Assembly (NCBI RefSeq): GCF_024138125.1
Contig: NZ_CP099993.1
Coordinates: forward strand, 806,001 to 870,000
DNA length: 64,000 nucleotides
Source: Halorussus salilacus
GTDB taxonomy: Archaea > Halobacteriota > Halobacteria > Halobacteriales > Haladaptataceae
Reading direction: 5' to 3'
Shown here one piece after another: positions 23,877 through 32,477 of this stretch. The notes below the pieces were generated by a model, which saw nothing but the letters and a program-made list of their open reading frames with translations, did no database searches and was not told where the DNA came from. The translations under genes were made by a program, and so were the position numbers. How positions within the stretch are numbered: position 1 is the stretch's first letter; each line of letters begins with the position of its first letter.

Positions 23877-24146
23877 TCAGCGGTCGAGGAAGTAGACCTG
23901 CTTTCGCGCGTCCTGGAAGCTGTACCGCGAGTCCACGAGGTCGCACTCTTCGAGGCGGTTCAGCGCGTACCGAACCGTGCGGTCGGGAAGCAGCGACTCC
24001 TCCGCGAGCTGGCCTTGCGAGAGCGGAGCCTCGGTCTCCAGCACCTTGGCGACGAGCTTCGCGCTCGGCGGGAGTTCGCGGAGGCGTTCGCGGTACTCGT
24101 CTGCGGCCTGCTCGGCGACGGCGGCCTCGTCCGGGGTCGTGCTCAT
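23877..24146 (-). CDS. MarR-like winged-helix regulator
   Basis: An 89-residue single-domain regulator. Helix-turn-helix: SAKLVAKVLETEAPLSQGQ, AEESLLPDRTVRYALNRLEE, wing SRYSFQDARKQVYFLDR. The short acidic lead (MSTTPDEAAVAEQ) is typical for haloarchaea. An in-frame TTG two codons upstream is possible but ATG 24146 is preferred. It may be a global or cell-cycle/metabolic regulator, but the sequence does not say. The intergenic region on its right is strongly AT-rich and also serves the F420-dependent oxidoreductase gene going the other way. Confidence 0.8.
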   Translation of the reverse strand: MSTTPDEAAVAEQAADEYRERLRELPPSAKLVAKVLETEAPLSQGQLAEESLLPDRTVRYALNRLEECDLVDSRYSFQDARKQVYFLDR

Positions 24147-24296
24147 GTCCAATTCACTTCGAGGGGGACTGGTAAATGTTGGCTATATGGATGTCTGTAC
24201 AGTTTAAATTCCTTAATTGGATATAATCGCCCGTTTTATTCGTTACAGTCGGTTCGGACGCCAATAATTAGGTGTCGGGGTTCGTAGCCGTGACGC

Positions 24297-24701
24297 ATGG
24301 AAGCGATTCCGGAGGAGTTCGACGACCTGTTCGAGCGCGAGACGTTCGCGAGCTTCGCCACGCTGATGCCCGACGGGACGCCGCAGGTGACGCCCGTCTG
24401 GATAGACGCCGACGAGGAGGGCCACCTGCTGGTCAACACCGCTCGGGGCCGTCAAAAGGAGCGCAACGTCGAGCGCGACCCGAAGGTCGGCGTCTGCGTG
24501 ATGGACCCCGACGACCCCTATCGGTACGTCTCGGTGCGGGGCGAGGTCGCGGAGGTGACCGAGGACGGCGCGGTCGAGCACATCGACGAACTCGCGCGCC
24601 GCTACATGGACGTCGACGAGTATCCCCATCACGGCGAGGAGTCCGGCCCGCGCGTCATCGTTCGGATTCGCCCCGACCGCGTCGTAACGAGCGGCGAGTG
24701 A
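24297..24701 (+). CDS. PPOX-class F420-dependent oxidoreductase
   Basis: A 134-residue split-barrel protein of the pyridoxamine-5-phosphate-oxidase-like F420-dependent class. Family marks: FASFATLMPDGTPQVTPVW near the N terminus, LLVNTARGRQKERNVERDP (the cofactor-binding strand-helix), and YVSVRGEVAEVTED. It probably uses coenzyme F420 to reduce an unknown small molecule in the cytosol. It is transcribed divergently from the winged-helix gene; TATA-like ttggatataatcg lies about 24217-24229. The small zinc-protein gene is convergent, 2 bases after its stop. Confidence 0.85.
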   Translation: MEAIPEEFDDLFERETFASFATLMPDGTPQVTPVWIDADEEGHLLVNTARGRQKERNVERDPKVGVCVMDPDDPYRYVSVRGEVAEVTEDGAVEHIDELARRYMDVDEYPHHGEESGPRVIVRIRPDRVVTSGE

Positions 24702-24703
24702 GG

Positions 24704-24865
24704 TCACTCGCGGCGTCGGTCGGTCTTCGGGTCGTCTCCGTGGCGATTGTACCGGCCGAGCGTGCACTTGCACGTCGGGCAGTGGACGACCACGAAACGC
24801 CCCCGCTCGTGGCGGACGAGGTCCTCGGCGGCGAGTTCCCGTCCACACCCCTTGCACGTCGTCAT
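24704..24865 (-). CDS. 53-residue zinc-finger protein
   Basis: A 53-residue protein starting MTTCKGCGRELAAEDL at ATG 24865. Cys4/Cys7 and Cys29/Cys32 (HCPTCKC) make a zinc ribbon, and the tail is basic-acidic (GDDPKTDRRRE). The upstream open frame adds nothing conserved. Third of several microproteins with two CxxC pairs in this window. Function unknown. Confidence 0.7.
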   Translation of the reverse strand: MTTCKGCGRELAAEDLVRHERGRFVVVHCPTCKCTLGRYNRHGDDPKTDRRRE

Positions 24866-24969
24866 GGCTGTCGTCGGGTGAGCTACGATACCGATACCCA
24901 AAGGGCTTGGCCCCGAGGCGCTTCCAGTACCGTTTTAATCCCCTGGTGGATTACGAACAGTTGAGAAGC

Positions 24970-25677
24970 GTGAAAGGAGAGGAGTGGTATCAGGCCGACG
25001 AGGTCGCCAAGGAGTACGAGGACAAGCGGTTCTCCCGGGGCGGACGGCTCATCGACCGCCGGGAAAAGCGGGCGGTCCTCGGCGCCGTGGGGCCGCTGGA
25101 GGACAAGAACATCCTCGAGATAGCCTGCGGTACCGGTCGATTCACGGTCATGCTCGCCGAGCGCGGGGCCGACATCGTCGGACTCGACATCTCGGCACCG
25201 ATGCTCCAGCAGGGTCGCAAGAAGGCCCGCGACGCCGGTGTCGCCGACCACCTGGAGTTCATGCGCGGGGACGCCGCCCGCCTGCCGTTCCCCGACGACC
25301 ACTTCGACACCGTGTTCGCGATGCGTTTTTTCCACCTCGCCGACACCCCCGCGGCGTTCCTCTCGGAGATGCGCCGGGTCGCCAAGGAACAGGTCGTGTT
25401 CGACACGTTCAACGCCGCGAGCACGCGCAGCATCTACAACTGGCTGTTGCCGATGGGGTCGCGGCTGTACTCGCGAAGCGAGGTCGACCGACTCCTCGAC
25501 GGTGCCGACCTCGAACTGGTCGACGCCGAACACGACTGGATACTGCCCTACGGTTTCTACCGCAAGATTCCGGGCACGGTCGCCGGACCCATCCGAACGC
25601 TCGACACGGCGTTCGGCGACTCCCCGCTCGGCGACCCGCTCGCGTCGGTCTCCTACTGGAACACCCGCGTGAAGTGA
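24970..25677 (+). CDS. Class I SAM-dependent methyltransferase
   Basis: A 235-residue UbiE-type methyltransferase. Motif I ILEIACGTGRFTVMLAERGA, motif post-I VGLDISAPML, motif II GDAARLPFPDDHFDTVFAM, and VVFDTFNAAS. It is best started at GTG 24970 (VKGEEWYQADEVA), which is the conserved beginning; a TTG at 24907 would add 21 residues with no support. Substrate unknown; lipid, quinone or cell-envelope precursors are possible. The neighbour downstream on the same strand is a glycosyltransferase, 41 bases apart with an intervening promoter-like ttttaagg, which hints at envelope work without proving it. Confidence 0.83.
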   Translation: MKGEEWYQADEVAKEYEDKRFSRGGRLIDRREKRAVLGAVGPLEDKNILEIACGTGRFTVMLAERGADIVGLDISAPMLQQGRKKARDAGVADHLEFMRGDAARLPFPDDHFDTVFAMRFFHLADTPAAFLSEMRRVAKEQVVFDTFNAASTRSIYNWLLPMGSRLYSRSEVDRLLDGADLELVDAEHDWILPYGFYRKIPGTVAGPIRTLDTAFGDSPLGDPLASVSYWNTRVK

Positions 25678-25718
25678 GGCCGAACTGCTTTTAAGGCTCG
25701 GGCGGCAGATTCCGGGGT

Positions 25719-26618
25719 ATGAAGCTATCCGTGGTGGTTCCGACGCTCAACGGGCGCGAGCGGCTGTCGGCGTGTCTCGACGCGCTGTCGGCCCGCGCCC
25801 CGGAGGCGGAGGTGGTCATCGTCAACGGCCCCTCCGCCGACGGAACCACCGGGATGGTACGGGAACGCGACGACGTGGACGTGCTGGTCGAGGTCGCCGA
25901 CAGGAAACTCAACGTCGCCCGGAACGCGGGCATCGCGGAGGCGACCGGCGAGGTCGTCGCGCTGGTCGGTCAGGACACGGTCGTCGAGGAGTCGTGGGCC
26001 GACGCGGTCAGGAGCAACCTCGACGACGCCGCGGTGGTCACCGGCCCGGTCCACCGGTCGGTCCGGGCGGGGATGACCACCGAGTCCGAGGAGTCGCTGA
26101 CCATCGGCGGGCGCGACGTGACCTACTTCGACGGGGGCAACGTCGCGTTCGACCGCGAGGTCCTCACGGTGATGGACGGCTTCGACGAGTACCTGCTGAC
26201 CGGCGGTGCGCGCGACTGCGCGCACCGCCTCGCCAACGCTGGCCACGAGGTGTCGTGGTCCTCGGACGTGGGCGTGACCCGCAACGACGGCGACGATGAC
26301 GACGACCGCGACTGGGGATGGAAGTACCGCGCGCTCGCCTACCGACTCGTGAAGAACTACGGGCCCCGTCCGGGCGTGTTCGGCCGGACGGTCCGGGACG
26401 CGGTCTGCGACGCAGCCGGGACCGCCGCCGACGTTGCCCGGGGCGAGGGCGTCCCGTCGGAGTGGTTCGGGAACGGCAAGCGCGTCGTGACCAACATGAG
26501 CGTCGGGTACAAGGACGGCCTACTCGCCAGAGCGAAGGACAGGACCGAGTCGCGAAACCCCTACGGCCTGTCGGCGCGGGCCGACCGCGCGGTCGAGCGC
26601 TACGACTGGCGCGAGTAG
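25719..26618 (+). CDS. Family 2 glycosyltransferase
   Basis: A 299-residue GT-A glycosyltransferase. MKLSVVVPTLNGRERLSACL is the GT2 start, with NVARNAGIAEATGEVVALVGQD carrying a variant DxD (QD), then FDGGNVAFDREVL and the acceptor-site region GGARDCAHRL, which in other GT2 enzymes is GEDxdl. The C-terminal third (WGWKYRALAYRLVKNYGPRP) is probably membrane-associated by amphipathic helices. It should transfer a sugar to an envelope polymer, lipid or glycoprotein precursor. A small perfect palindrome (26203-26228) lies in the acceptor-site codons. It is convergent with the Bat-type gene and ends one base before it. Confidence 0.83.
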   Translation: MKLSVVVPTLNGRERLSACLDALSARAPEAEVVIVNGPSADGTTGMVRERDDVDVLVEVADRKLNVARNAGIAEATGEVVALVGQDTVVEESWADAVRSNLDDAAVVTGPVHRSVRAGMTTESEESLTIGGRDVTYFDGGNVAFDREVLTVMDGFDEYLLTGGARDCAHRLANAGHEVSWSSDVGVTRNDGDDDDDRDWGWKYRALAYRLVKNYGPRPGVFGRTVRDAVCDAAGTAADVARGEGVPSEWFGNGKRVVTNMSVGYKDGLLARAKDRTESRNPYGLSARADRAVERYDWRE

Positions 26619-27296
26619 TCACCCTTCCCCGTCGTCCGCGGACTCCCCCGGTTCGTCCAGAGAGATGGTCGCGCGGACCAGCGCCTCGGTCGCCCGGCGG
26701 AGGCGCTCGGAGACGGCCTGCCGAGAGACCCCCAGGACCGCCGCGAGGTCCTCGAGTTCGGCCTTCCGGGGCACCTCGAAGTAGCCCATCTCGGTCGCGG
26801 TGCGGAGGGTCTCGAACTGGCGGTCGGTCAGCCCGAGCGAGTCTCCGGCCTCTCCCCCGGCGGCGTACAACTGCCGGAGGTCGAAGGTCAGCCCCTTCTC
26901 CTCGCAGTAGGAGGCGTACCGCCGGAGGCTCTCGCGGTCGGGGAACCGGATTCGGGTGCGCCACCCGTCGCCGACCCGCTCGGCGGAGAGGAACACCGCG
27001 CCGAGGTCGGCCCAGCAGTGGTAGGTCATGAGCTCTTCGCCGTCCTCGTCCAGTTCGACCTGGTACAGGCGCTCGTCGTCGAGTTCCGCGAGGAGCCGCG
27101 ACCCCGAGACGGTGGGGTCGTCGGCCAGCTCCGACTCGAACGTCTCGAAGTCGCCGCCCGACGCCCAGAAGGTCAGCGCGAACGGCTTGGACCCCCGCGA
27201 GGTCTGCTGTTCGAGGACCACGTCCATCTCCGGGACCGCGGCGAGCGCCGCCCGGAGGACGGGCGTCTCAAGGCGGAAGTCGGCGATGACGGTCAT
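26619..27296 (-). CDS. Bacterio-opsin-activator-type HTH regulator
   Basis: A 225-residue haloarchaeal regulator. The N-terminal about 150 residues are the Bat-associated sensor-like domain (FRLETPVLRAALAAVPEMDV, WASGGDFETFESEL). The C-terminal HTH_10 domain shows LTDRQFETLRTATEMGYFEV, then AELEDLAAVLGVSRQAVSER and LRRATEAL. Dozens of such proteins exist per haloarchaeal genome and most have no known target. Single-gene unit, transcribed away from the DUF7344-like gene. Confidence 0.88.
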   Translation of the reverse strand: MTVIADFRLETPVLRAALAAVPEMDVVLEQQTSRGSKPFALTFWASGGDFETFESELADDPTVSGSRLLAELDDERLYQVELDEDGEELMTYHCWADLGAVFLSAERVGDGWRTRIRFPDRESLRRYASYCEEKGLTFDLRQLYAAGGEAGDSLGLTDRQFETLRTATEMGYFEVPRKAELEDLAAVLGVSRQAVSERLRRATEALVRATISLDEPGESADDGEG

Positions 27297-27447
27297 GACT
27301 CTCGATACGGCCCCGGGCGGGTTAATGGACCCGACTGTCGGGCGGCCGACGAGTCGCGGAACGGTCGAAACGAACGGTGATTTTAAGTCCCGGAACGGCC
27401 GGGAGCGAAACCCGGGCTTAAGAGAGCGCTCGACCTACGACGACGCG

Positions 27448-27822
27448 ATGGTAGCTGGCAACGACCGACCGGTGGTTCACGAGCGGATCGGCGACTCGTG
27501 CGACCTGCTCGCGAGCGCGCATCGACGATGCGCGCTCTACGCCCTCCGAGAGGACGGCCCCGCGACGGTCGACGAACTCGCAGAGGTCATCGTCGCCGCG
27601 GGAATCGCCGACGACCGCGACCGCGCGGTCGCGTCGCTCGCCCACACCCACCTCCCCAAGCTCGACGAATACGACGTAGTGAACTACGACCGCGAGGGCG
27701 GCGTGGTCGCGCTCGACGACGGCGTCGAACGGTTGCGACCGTTGCTCGAAGCGACCGCGCGTCTAGAGACCGAGTCGAGTCAGTGGTCGCCCGAAGAAGT
27801 CGGTAACTGGAGCGTCACGTAA
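27448..27822 (+). CDS. DUF7344-like winged-helix protein
   Basis: A 124-residue protein with a winged-helix fold. SCDLLASAHRRCALYALR and TVDELAEVIVAAG (first and second helices), then VASLAHTHLPKLDEYDVVNY and a beta wing (GVVALDDGVERL). This is the common haloarchaeal DUF7344 module (name from memory). ATG 27448 is chosen; the large upstream open frame overlaps the Bat gene antisense and is not credible. Convergent with the amidohydrolase, 4 bases between stops. Confidence 0.78.
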   Translation: MVAGNDRPVVHERIGDSCDLLASAHRRCALYALREDGPATVDELAEVIVAAGIADDRDRAVASLAHTHLPKLDEYDVVNYDREGGVVALDDGVERLRPLLEATARLETESSQWSPEEVGNWSVT

Positions 27823-27826
27823 TCGC

Positions 27827-28651
27827 CTACTCTCCGTCGCGCGCGAGGCCGTCGATGACGCGGGACGGGTTCTTGTCGAAGACCTTCCGCATCGCGTCCT
27901 CGGGCACGTCGAGGGTGAGTATCTCCATCACCGCGACGTTGGGGTGGGAACTGGGCGCGCCGCTCCCGAACAGCACCCGGTCGGGGTGTTCCATCACCGC
28001 CCGTTCCAGCAGGTCTCGGTAGCGGACGTAACTGGTGTCGAGGTAGCACTCGTCGTGGCGCTCCAGCAGGTCGATGGCGTCGGTCATCAACTCGCGGTTC
28101 AGCGGGTGGCCCCCGAAGTGGGCGAGGACGACGGGAAACGACCGCGACAGGAGGGTGTCGGCGACCGCCGCGGGCGGGTAGCCCTCGCCGCCGTGGACGA
28201 GCACCGGCAGGTCCACGTCCTCCAGTTGGTCGAGGGTCTCCTCGTCGGGAAGCCCGTCCTCGACCGGGTCGAGCTTGAATCCGTGGAAGCGGTCGTCGTA
28301 GGCGTACTGTTCGACGTCCTCGGGGGACGTGTGGTGTTCTTGCCTGCGGGCGGTCAGATTCCGGAGCCGTGAGGAGGCTGTCTCGCCCGGGTCGCGCGGC
28401 CCGTCGATGCGGGCGAACGCGAGGAACGGGCGGTCGACGCTGCGGCGCGCGACGGCGTTGTTCGCGCTCACGTAGCTCCCCTCGGGACGCGGCCCGGGGA
28501 ACACGACCGACCGCACGACCCCCGCCTGGTGCATCTCCCGCTCCAGTCGGTCGGGGCTGATGGCCCGACCGCGTGTCTGGACCCCGCCCGCGTCGGCGTT
28601 CAGGCGGGCGTGAACGTCCACCACCCGAAACCGGTGCTCCAACTCCAGCAT
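27827..28651 (-). CDS. Amidohydrolase-family protein (TIM barrel)
   Basis: A 274-residue amidohydrolase_2-type enzyme. The first strand has the metal-site variant VVDVHARL (family usually DxHxH). Further marks: HGFKLDPVEDG, VLVHGGEGYPP, VVLAHFGGHPLN and VLFGSGAPSSHPN, which carry the remaining His and Asp ligands. The first motif lacks the second His (VHARL), so the metal site may be altered. Possible decarboxylase or hydrolase for a small ring compound. ATG 28651 leaves about 142 bases up to the thermosome start, holding the heat-shock promoter. Confidence 0.8.
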   Translation of the reverse strand: MLELEHRFRVVDVHARLNADAGGVQTRGRAISPDRLEREMHQAGVVRSVVFPGPRPEGSYVSANNAVARRSVDRPFLAFARIDGPRDPGETASSRLRNLTARRQEHHTSPEDVEQYAYDDRFHGFKLDPVEDGLPDEETLDQLEDVDLPVLVHGGEGYPPAAVADTLLSRSFPVVLAHFGGHPLNRELMTDAIDLLERHDECYLDTSYVRYRDLLERAVMEHPDRVLFGSGAPSSHPNVAVMEILTLDVPEDAMRKVFDKNPSRVIDGLARDGE

Positions 28652-28750
28652 TACCCCCGATTTCGGAACTACCCTATTTTTTAGTGTCGGTTGGGGGTCC
28701 GGACTCGGTTCGGGCCGGTCGGATTGAGGAGTGTTACCGACTAGCGATAA

Positions 28751-28761
28751 AAGCTTATATA
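28751..28761 (+). promoter_or_regulatory. TATA box of the thermosome gene
   Basis: AAGCTTATATA lies 33-43 bases before ATG 28794 with an upstream purine-rich stretch. Fits an archaeal core promoter with a short leader. Confidence 0.55.
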
Positions 28762-28793
28762 GAAGTTCAAACATCTTCTACGTGGGGATAGAT

Positions 28794-30386
28794 ATGGCAG
28801 ACGCAAGTTCCGGACAGCGACGCATGGGAGGACGACCGGTATTCATCCTGAGCGACGACGCCGAGCGAACCACAGGCAGGGACGCCCAGACATCGAACAT
28901 CGCCGCCGGGAAGGCGGTCAGCGAGGCGGTACGCACCACGCTCGGGCCGCGCGGGATGGACAAGATGCTCGTCTCGGACACGGGCGACGTCACCATCACG
29001 AACGACGGCGCGACCATTCTAGAGACGATGGACATCGAGCATCCCGCCGCCCAGATGATCGTCGAGGTCGCCGCCGCACAGGAGGAGGAGGTCGGCGACG
29101 GCACCACGACCGCGGCGGTGCTGGCGGGCGAACTCCTCTCGAAGGCCGAGGATCTCCTCGACGACGACGTGCATCCGACGACCATCGTGGAGGGGTACGC
29201 CCGGGCCCGCGACATCGCGCTGGAGGCCGTCGACGACGGCGTCCTCGACGAGGAGCTCGACGACGACCTCCTCCGGACGGTCGCCGAGTCCAGCATGACC
29301 GGCAAGGGGACCGGCGACGTGACCACCGAGCGACTCGCCGAGGTCGTCGTGGACGCCATCCGCCACGTCGAGGACGACGAGGGCGTGGCCCGCGACGACG
29401 TGCGGGTCCACACCCAGACCGGCTCCTCGTCGTCGGCGACCGAGCTCGTGGCGGGCGTCATCAGCGACGCCGAGCCCGCCCACGCCAACATGCCCCGCGA
29501 GGTCGCCGAGGCGACCGTCGCGGTCGTCGACGAGAAGCTCGGCGTGCGCGAGACCGAGATCGACGCCGAGTACAGCGTCGAGAGCGTCGACCAGCTCACG
29601 GCCGCGATGGACGCCGAGGAGCGCGAGCTCCGCGGGTACGCCGACGCGCTCGCCGACGCGGGCGTCGACGTCGCCTTCGTCACCGAGTCGGTCGAGGACC
29701 GCGTGGCCGCCCACCTCGCCGACGCGGGCATCCTCGCGTTCGAGGACGTGGACGACGACGAGGCCCGCGCCATCGCGTCGGCGACCGGCGCGAGCCGGAC
29801 CGGCGACGTCGACGACCTCGAAGACGCCGACCTCGGCCGGGTCGACGCCGTCCGGGTCCGGAGCTTCGGCGACGAGGACCTCGCGTTCGTGGAGGGCGGC
29901 GCGGCCGCCGAGGCGGTCACGGTGCTCGTCCGGGGCGGCACCGAACACGTCGTCGACGAACTCGAACGCGCGCTCGCCGACGCCCTCGACGTCGTGACCG
30001 CGGCGCTCGACGAAGGCGGCGTGGTGCCCGGCGCGGGCGCGACCGAGATCACGGTCGCCGACCGGGTCCGCGAGGCGGCCGCGGGCATCGAGGGACGCGA
30101 ACAGCTCGCGGTCGAGGCGTTCGCCGACGCGGTCGACGTGCTCCCCCGTACCCTCGCGGCGAACACGGGCATGGACCCCATCGACGGCCTCGTCGACCTC
30201 CGGTCGGCCAACGAGGAGGACCCGGGCCGCGCGGGCATCATCGCCACCGGCCAGCACGGCGAGGTCGGCGACCCCGTCGAAGCGGGCGTCCTCGACCCCG
30301 CGGCGGTCAAGCGCGAGGCGATAGAGAGCGCGACCGAGGCCGCGACGATGATCGCCCGCATCGACGACGTGATCGCCGCGGAGTGA
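28794..30386 (+). CDS. Divergent thermosome (group II chaperonin) subunit
   Basis: A 530-residue group II chaperonin subunit; it forms double rings that fold proteins with ATP. Equatorial and apical marks: [20 protein letters not shown], the catalytic [34 protein letters not shown] and the C-terminal [18 protein letters not shown]. Two deviations stand out. The nucleotide-binding GGGAxE is GAGATE, and the C-terminal Gly-Met repeat tail usual in haloarchaeal thermosomes is absent: the protein stops at IAAE. The apical domain is also somewhat short. It therefore looks like a CCT3-type accessory paralogue. Single-gene unit with its own promoter. ATG 28794 is the conserved start. Confidence 0.9.
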   Translation: MADASSGQRRMGGRPVFILSDDAERTTGRDAQTSNIAAGKAVSEAVRTTLGPRGMDKMLVSDTGDVTITNDGATILETMDIEHPAAQMIVEVAAAQEEEVGDGTTTAAVLAGELLSKAEDLLDDDVHPTTIVEGYARARDIALEAVDDGVLDEELDDDLLRTVAESSMTGKGTGDVTTERLAEVVVDAIRHVEDDEGVARDDVRVHTQTGSSSSATELVAGVISDAEPAHANMPREVAEATVAVVDEKLGVRETEIDAEYSVESVDQLTAAMDAEERELRGYADALADAGVDVAFVTESVEDRVAAHLADAGILAFEDVDDDEARAIASATGASRTGDVDDLEDADLGRVDAVRVRSFGDEDLAFVEGGAAAEAVTVLVRGGTEHVVDELERALADALDVVTAALDEGGVVPGAGATEITVADRVREAAAGIEGREQLAVEAFADAVDVLPRTLAANTGMDPIDGLVDLRSANEEDPGRAGIIATGQHGEVGDPVEAGVLDPAAVKREAIESATEAATMIARIDDVIAAE

Positions 30387-30413
30387 GCCGCGCCGTCGGC
30401 GCAGGCTCGGCCG

Positions 30414-31235
30414 TCAGCAGAGCCCCGCGCCGTCGGCGCAGACCCGCGTTCGGTCGGGCAGTTCGCCCTCCACGCCGACCGCGAAGACGGTCTCGCCGAC
30501 CATCGCCATGCTGGCGACCCCGCCAGCGTCCTCGGCCCGGGCGACCGTCTCGCGGACCTCGGGGGTCGGCAGGCCGGTCTCGTCGGCGAACCGCCACCCC
30601 TCGCGGGTCACGTCGGCCATCTCGGGGTCCTCTGGGAGGGCGTCGAGCGCGGCGACCCCCGCACGCTCGATGCGGGCCATGAGGTCGTCGTCGGCCAGCA
30701 TCCCCTCGGTCGCGATACCGCCGAATCTGGCGTACTCGACCGGGGTATCGCGCTCGAATCGCCAGCGGTTCTCGCCGTCGCCGACCACGAGGCCGCCCAT
30801 CTCCTGGACGAACACGTCGCCGAGGCCGGTCCCGGCCTCGACCTCCGCGCAGTGGGCGACCCCGACCAACTCCTCGCGCGAGCGTTCGAGGTCGAATTCC
30901 TCGTTCGCGGCGAGCGCGGTGGCGAGCGTGGCCGCGCCGCTCGCGCCGAACCCGCACCCGATGGGCACCTCGGGAGCGAGGTCGACGCGGGCCGAGACGC
31001 CGAGGTCGGCCAGCGCGAGTTCGACCGGTTCGAAGTCGGTCGGGTCGCCCTCGACGAGGACGACCGAGTCGTCTGCGGGTCGCTCGTCTGCGGGTCGCTC
31101 CTCCGCGGGTCGCTCCTCTGCGGGTGTCACGTCGGCGACCACGCCGTCCTCGACCGCGAAGCTCGCGCCCATCGACTCGCCCGCTCCGGCGGGCGCGAAC
31201 AGCGCGGTGACGCTTCCGGGGGCGAACGCCTGCAT
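30414..31235 (-). CDS. Pantoate kinase (GHMP superfamily)
   Basis: A 273-residue GHMP kinase of the archaeal pantoate-kinase family, which phosphorylates pantoate in the archaeal route to coenzyme A. The GHMP motif is [20 protein letters not shown]; the N-terminal [11 protein letters not shown] and the C-terminal [15 protein letters not shown] fit. Residues about 38-55 are an extra stretch of Pro-Ala-Asp/Glu-Glu-Arg repeats coded by a 15-bp tandem repeat (31070-31125). That insertion is in a surface loop and length-variable. Phosphopantothenate synthetase is not adjacent. Convergent with the thermosome gene. Confidence 0.85.
   Translation of the reverse strand: MQAFAPGSVTALFAPAGAGESMGASFAVEDGVVADVTPAEERPAEERPADERPADDSVVLVEGDPTDFEPVELALADLGVSARVDLAPEVPIGCGFGASGAATLATALAANEEFDLERSREELVGVAHCAEVEAGTGLGDVFVQEMGGLVVGDGENRWRFERDTPVEYARFGGIATEGMLADDDLMARIERAGVAALDALPEDPEMADVTREGWRFADETGLPTPEVRETVARAEDAGGVASMAMVGETVFAVGVEGELPDRTRVCADGAGLC
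31070..31125. repeat. 15-bp tandem repeat inside the pantoate-kinase gene
   Basis: About 3.7 units of GTCTGCGGGTCGCTC with single-base variants. In frame on the minus strand it codes Pro-Ala-(Glu/Asp)-(Glu/Asp)-Arg units. Units of 15 bases keep the frame whatever their number, so length variation between strains is likely. Confidence 0.8.
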
Positions 31236-31364
31236 GGCCGTTTCTGGGTCGGGATACGGTTTGAATCCTCGGGACTAGGACGGAGAGGCCGTGAATCGAT
31301 GGATGGTCCGACACGACCCGGTGAGAGCATCGCTCACCGATTGCACAGTACGCGCCGTGAACAG

Positions 31365-31498
31365 CCAGAAAGCCCCCGCCCGCTCGCGGTCGCTGACCGA
31401 CATATCTGCGCCTCACCGCATCGCCCCGCATCGGCGCAGATAGGGGTCGGTCAGGCGACCACGCAAACGCGAGCGGGCGGCCCCTTTCATTCCCGCCC
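31365..31498 (+). repeat. Structured palindromic repeat, copy A
   Basis: Left end AGAAAGCCCCCGCCCGCTCG and right end CGAGCGGGCGGCCCCTTTC are nearly complementary. Inside, CTGACCGAC (31393-31401) pairs with 31446-31454 and ATCTGCGCC (31404-31412) pairs with 31433-31441, leaving a 20-base loop. The whole unit folds into one long hairpin. It occupies most of the gap 31236-31636. After it comes GTGGATTGTCCCACCGG, related in start to the 26-bp repeats beside the other copies. Confidence 0.8.
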
Positions 31499-31636
31499 CG
31501 TGGATTGTCCCACCGGCCGGTAGGCGGTGGATTCGCGAGGAGCGCGAGAACGTCGGGCAATCGGTCCGTCGGCCACCTCCAAGCGGGGATGGCGGAATTC
31601 GACGCTTTTGTATCGCCACCCCCGAAATACCCGCCA

Positions 31637-32446
31637 ATGACCGCGTTCTTCGACCGCCTCGCCGACCGCATCGCCGACATCGACAGCGTCGTCTCGGTCG
31701 GCCTCGACCCCGACCCGGACCGACTCCCCGAGGCGGTCCGGGACGCCGACCTGCCGCGCTGGGCGTTCAACCGCCGCATCGTCGACGCGACCCACGAGCA
31801 CGCCGCGGTCTTCAAGCCCAACGCCGCGTTCTACGAGGACCCGGCGGGGTGGCGAGCGCTGGAGAAGACGGTCGAACACGCCCGCGAGAAGGGCGTCCCG
31901 GTCCTGCTCGACGCCAAGCGCGCCGACATCGGCAACACGTCCCGCCAGTACGCGAAGGTGTTGGACTCGGTGGACGCCATCACGCTCAACCCCTTCCTCG
32001 GCCGGGACTCGCTCGCGCCCTTCCTCGACCGCGAGGAGGCGGGCTGTTTCCTGCTCTGTCGGACCTCGAACCCCGGCGGGGCGGACGTTCAGGAGCTCGA
32101 ATTGGCCTCCGGCGACCTCGTCTACGAGCGCGTCGCCGACCTCGCGAGCGAGTGGAACGAGCAGGGCCACGGCAACGTCGGTCTGGTGGTCGGCGCGACC
32201 ACGCCCGACGAACTCCGCGCGGTTCGCGAGCGCGTCCCCGACCTGCCGTTCCTCGTGCCCGGCGTCGGCGCGCAGGGCGGGGACGTGGCGGCGGCCGCGC
32301 GCTGCGCGGCCGCCGCGAACGGCGCGGGACTGGTCAACTCCACCCGAGGCATCATCTTCGCGGGCGAGGACTCGGACCGACCGTTCGACGAGGCCGCCGG
32401 AGAGGCGGCCGCCGACCTCAAAGAGCGGCTGAACGAGTACCGATAG
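31637..32446 (+). CDS. pyrF: Orotidine-5-phosphate decarboxylase
   Basis: A 269-residue enzyme making UMP from OMP, the last step of pyrimidine synthesis. The catalytic set is Asp92, Lys94 and Asp97 in LLDAKRADIGNT. Other marks are VGLDPDPDRLP, FKPNAAFYED, LLCRTSNPG and the C-terminal LVPGVGAQGGDVA and STRGIIFAG. The long form with these insertions matches the archaeal/actinobacterial pyrF type. ATG 31637 is supported by the conserved start FFDRLADRI. Near the 3-prime end a perfect 13-bp palindrome (32288-32316) codes an Ala-rich loop (AAAARCAAAANG). Downstream a small membrane gene follows after 31 bases. Confidence 0.94.
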   Translation: MTAFFDRLADRIADIDSVVSVGLDPDPDRLPEAVRDADLPRWAFNRRIVDATHEHAAVFKPNAAFYEDPAGWRALEKTVEHAREKGVPVLLDAKRADIGNTSRQYAKVLDSVDAITLNPFLGRDSLAPFLDREEAGCFLLCRTSNPGGADVQELELASGDLVYERVADLASEWNEQGHGNVGLVVGATTPDELRAVRERVPDLPFLVPGVGAQGGDVAAAARCAAAANGAGLVNSTRGIIFAGEDSDRPFDEAAGEAAADLKERLNEYR

Positions 32447-32477
32447 CCCTAATCCCCGCGAGCGCCAACCGACGCGC

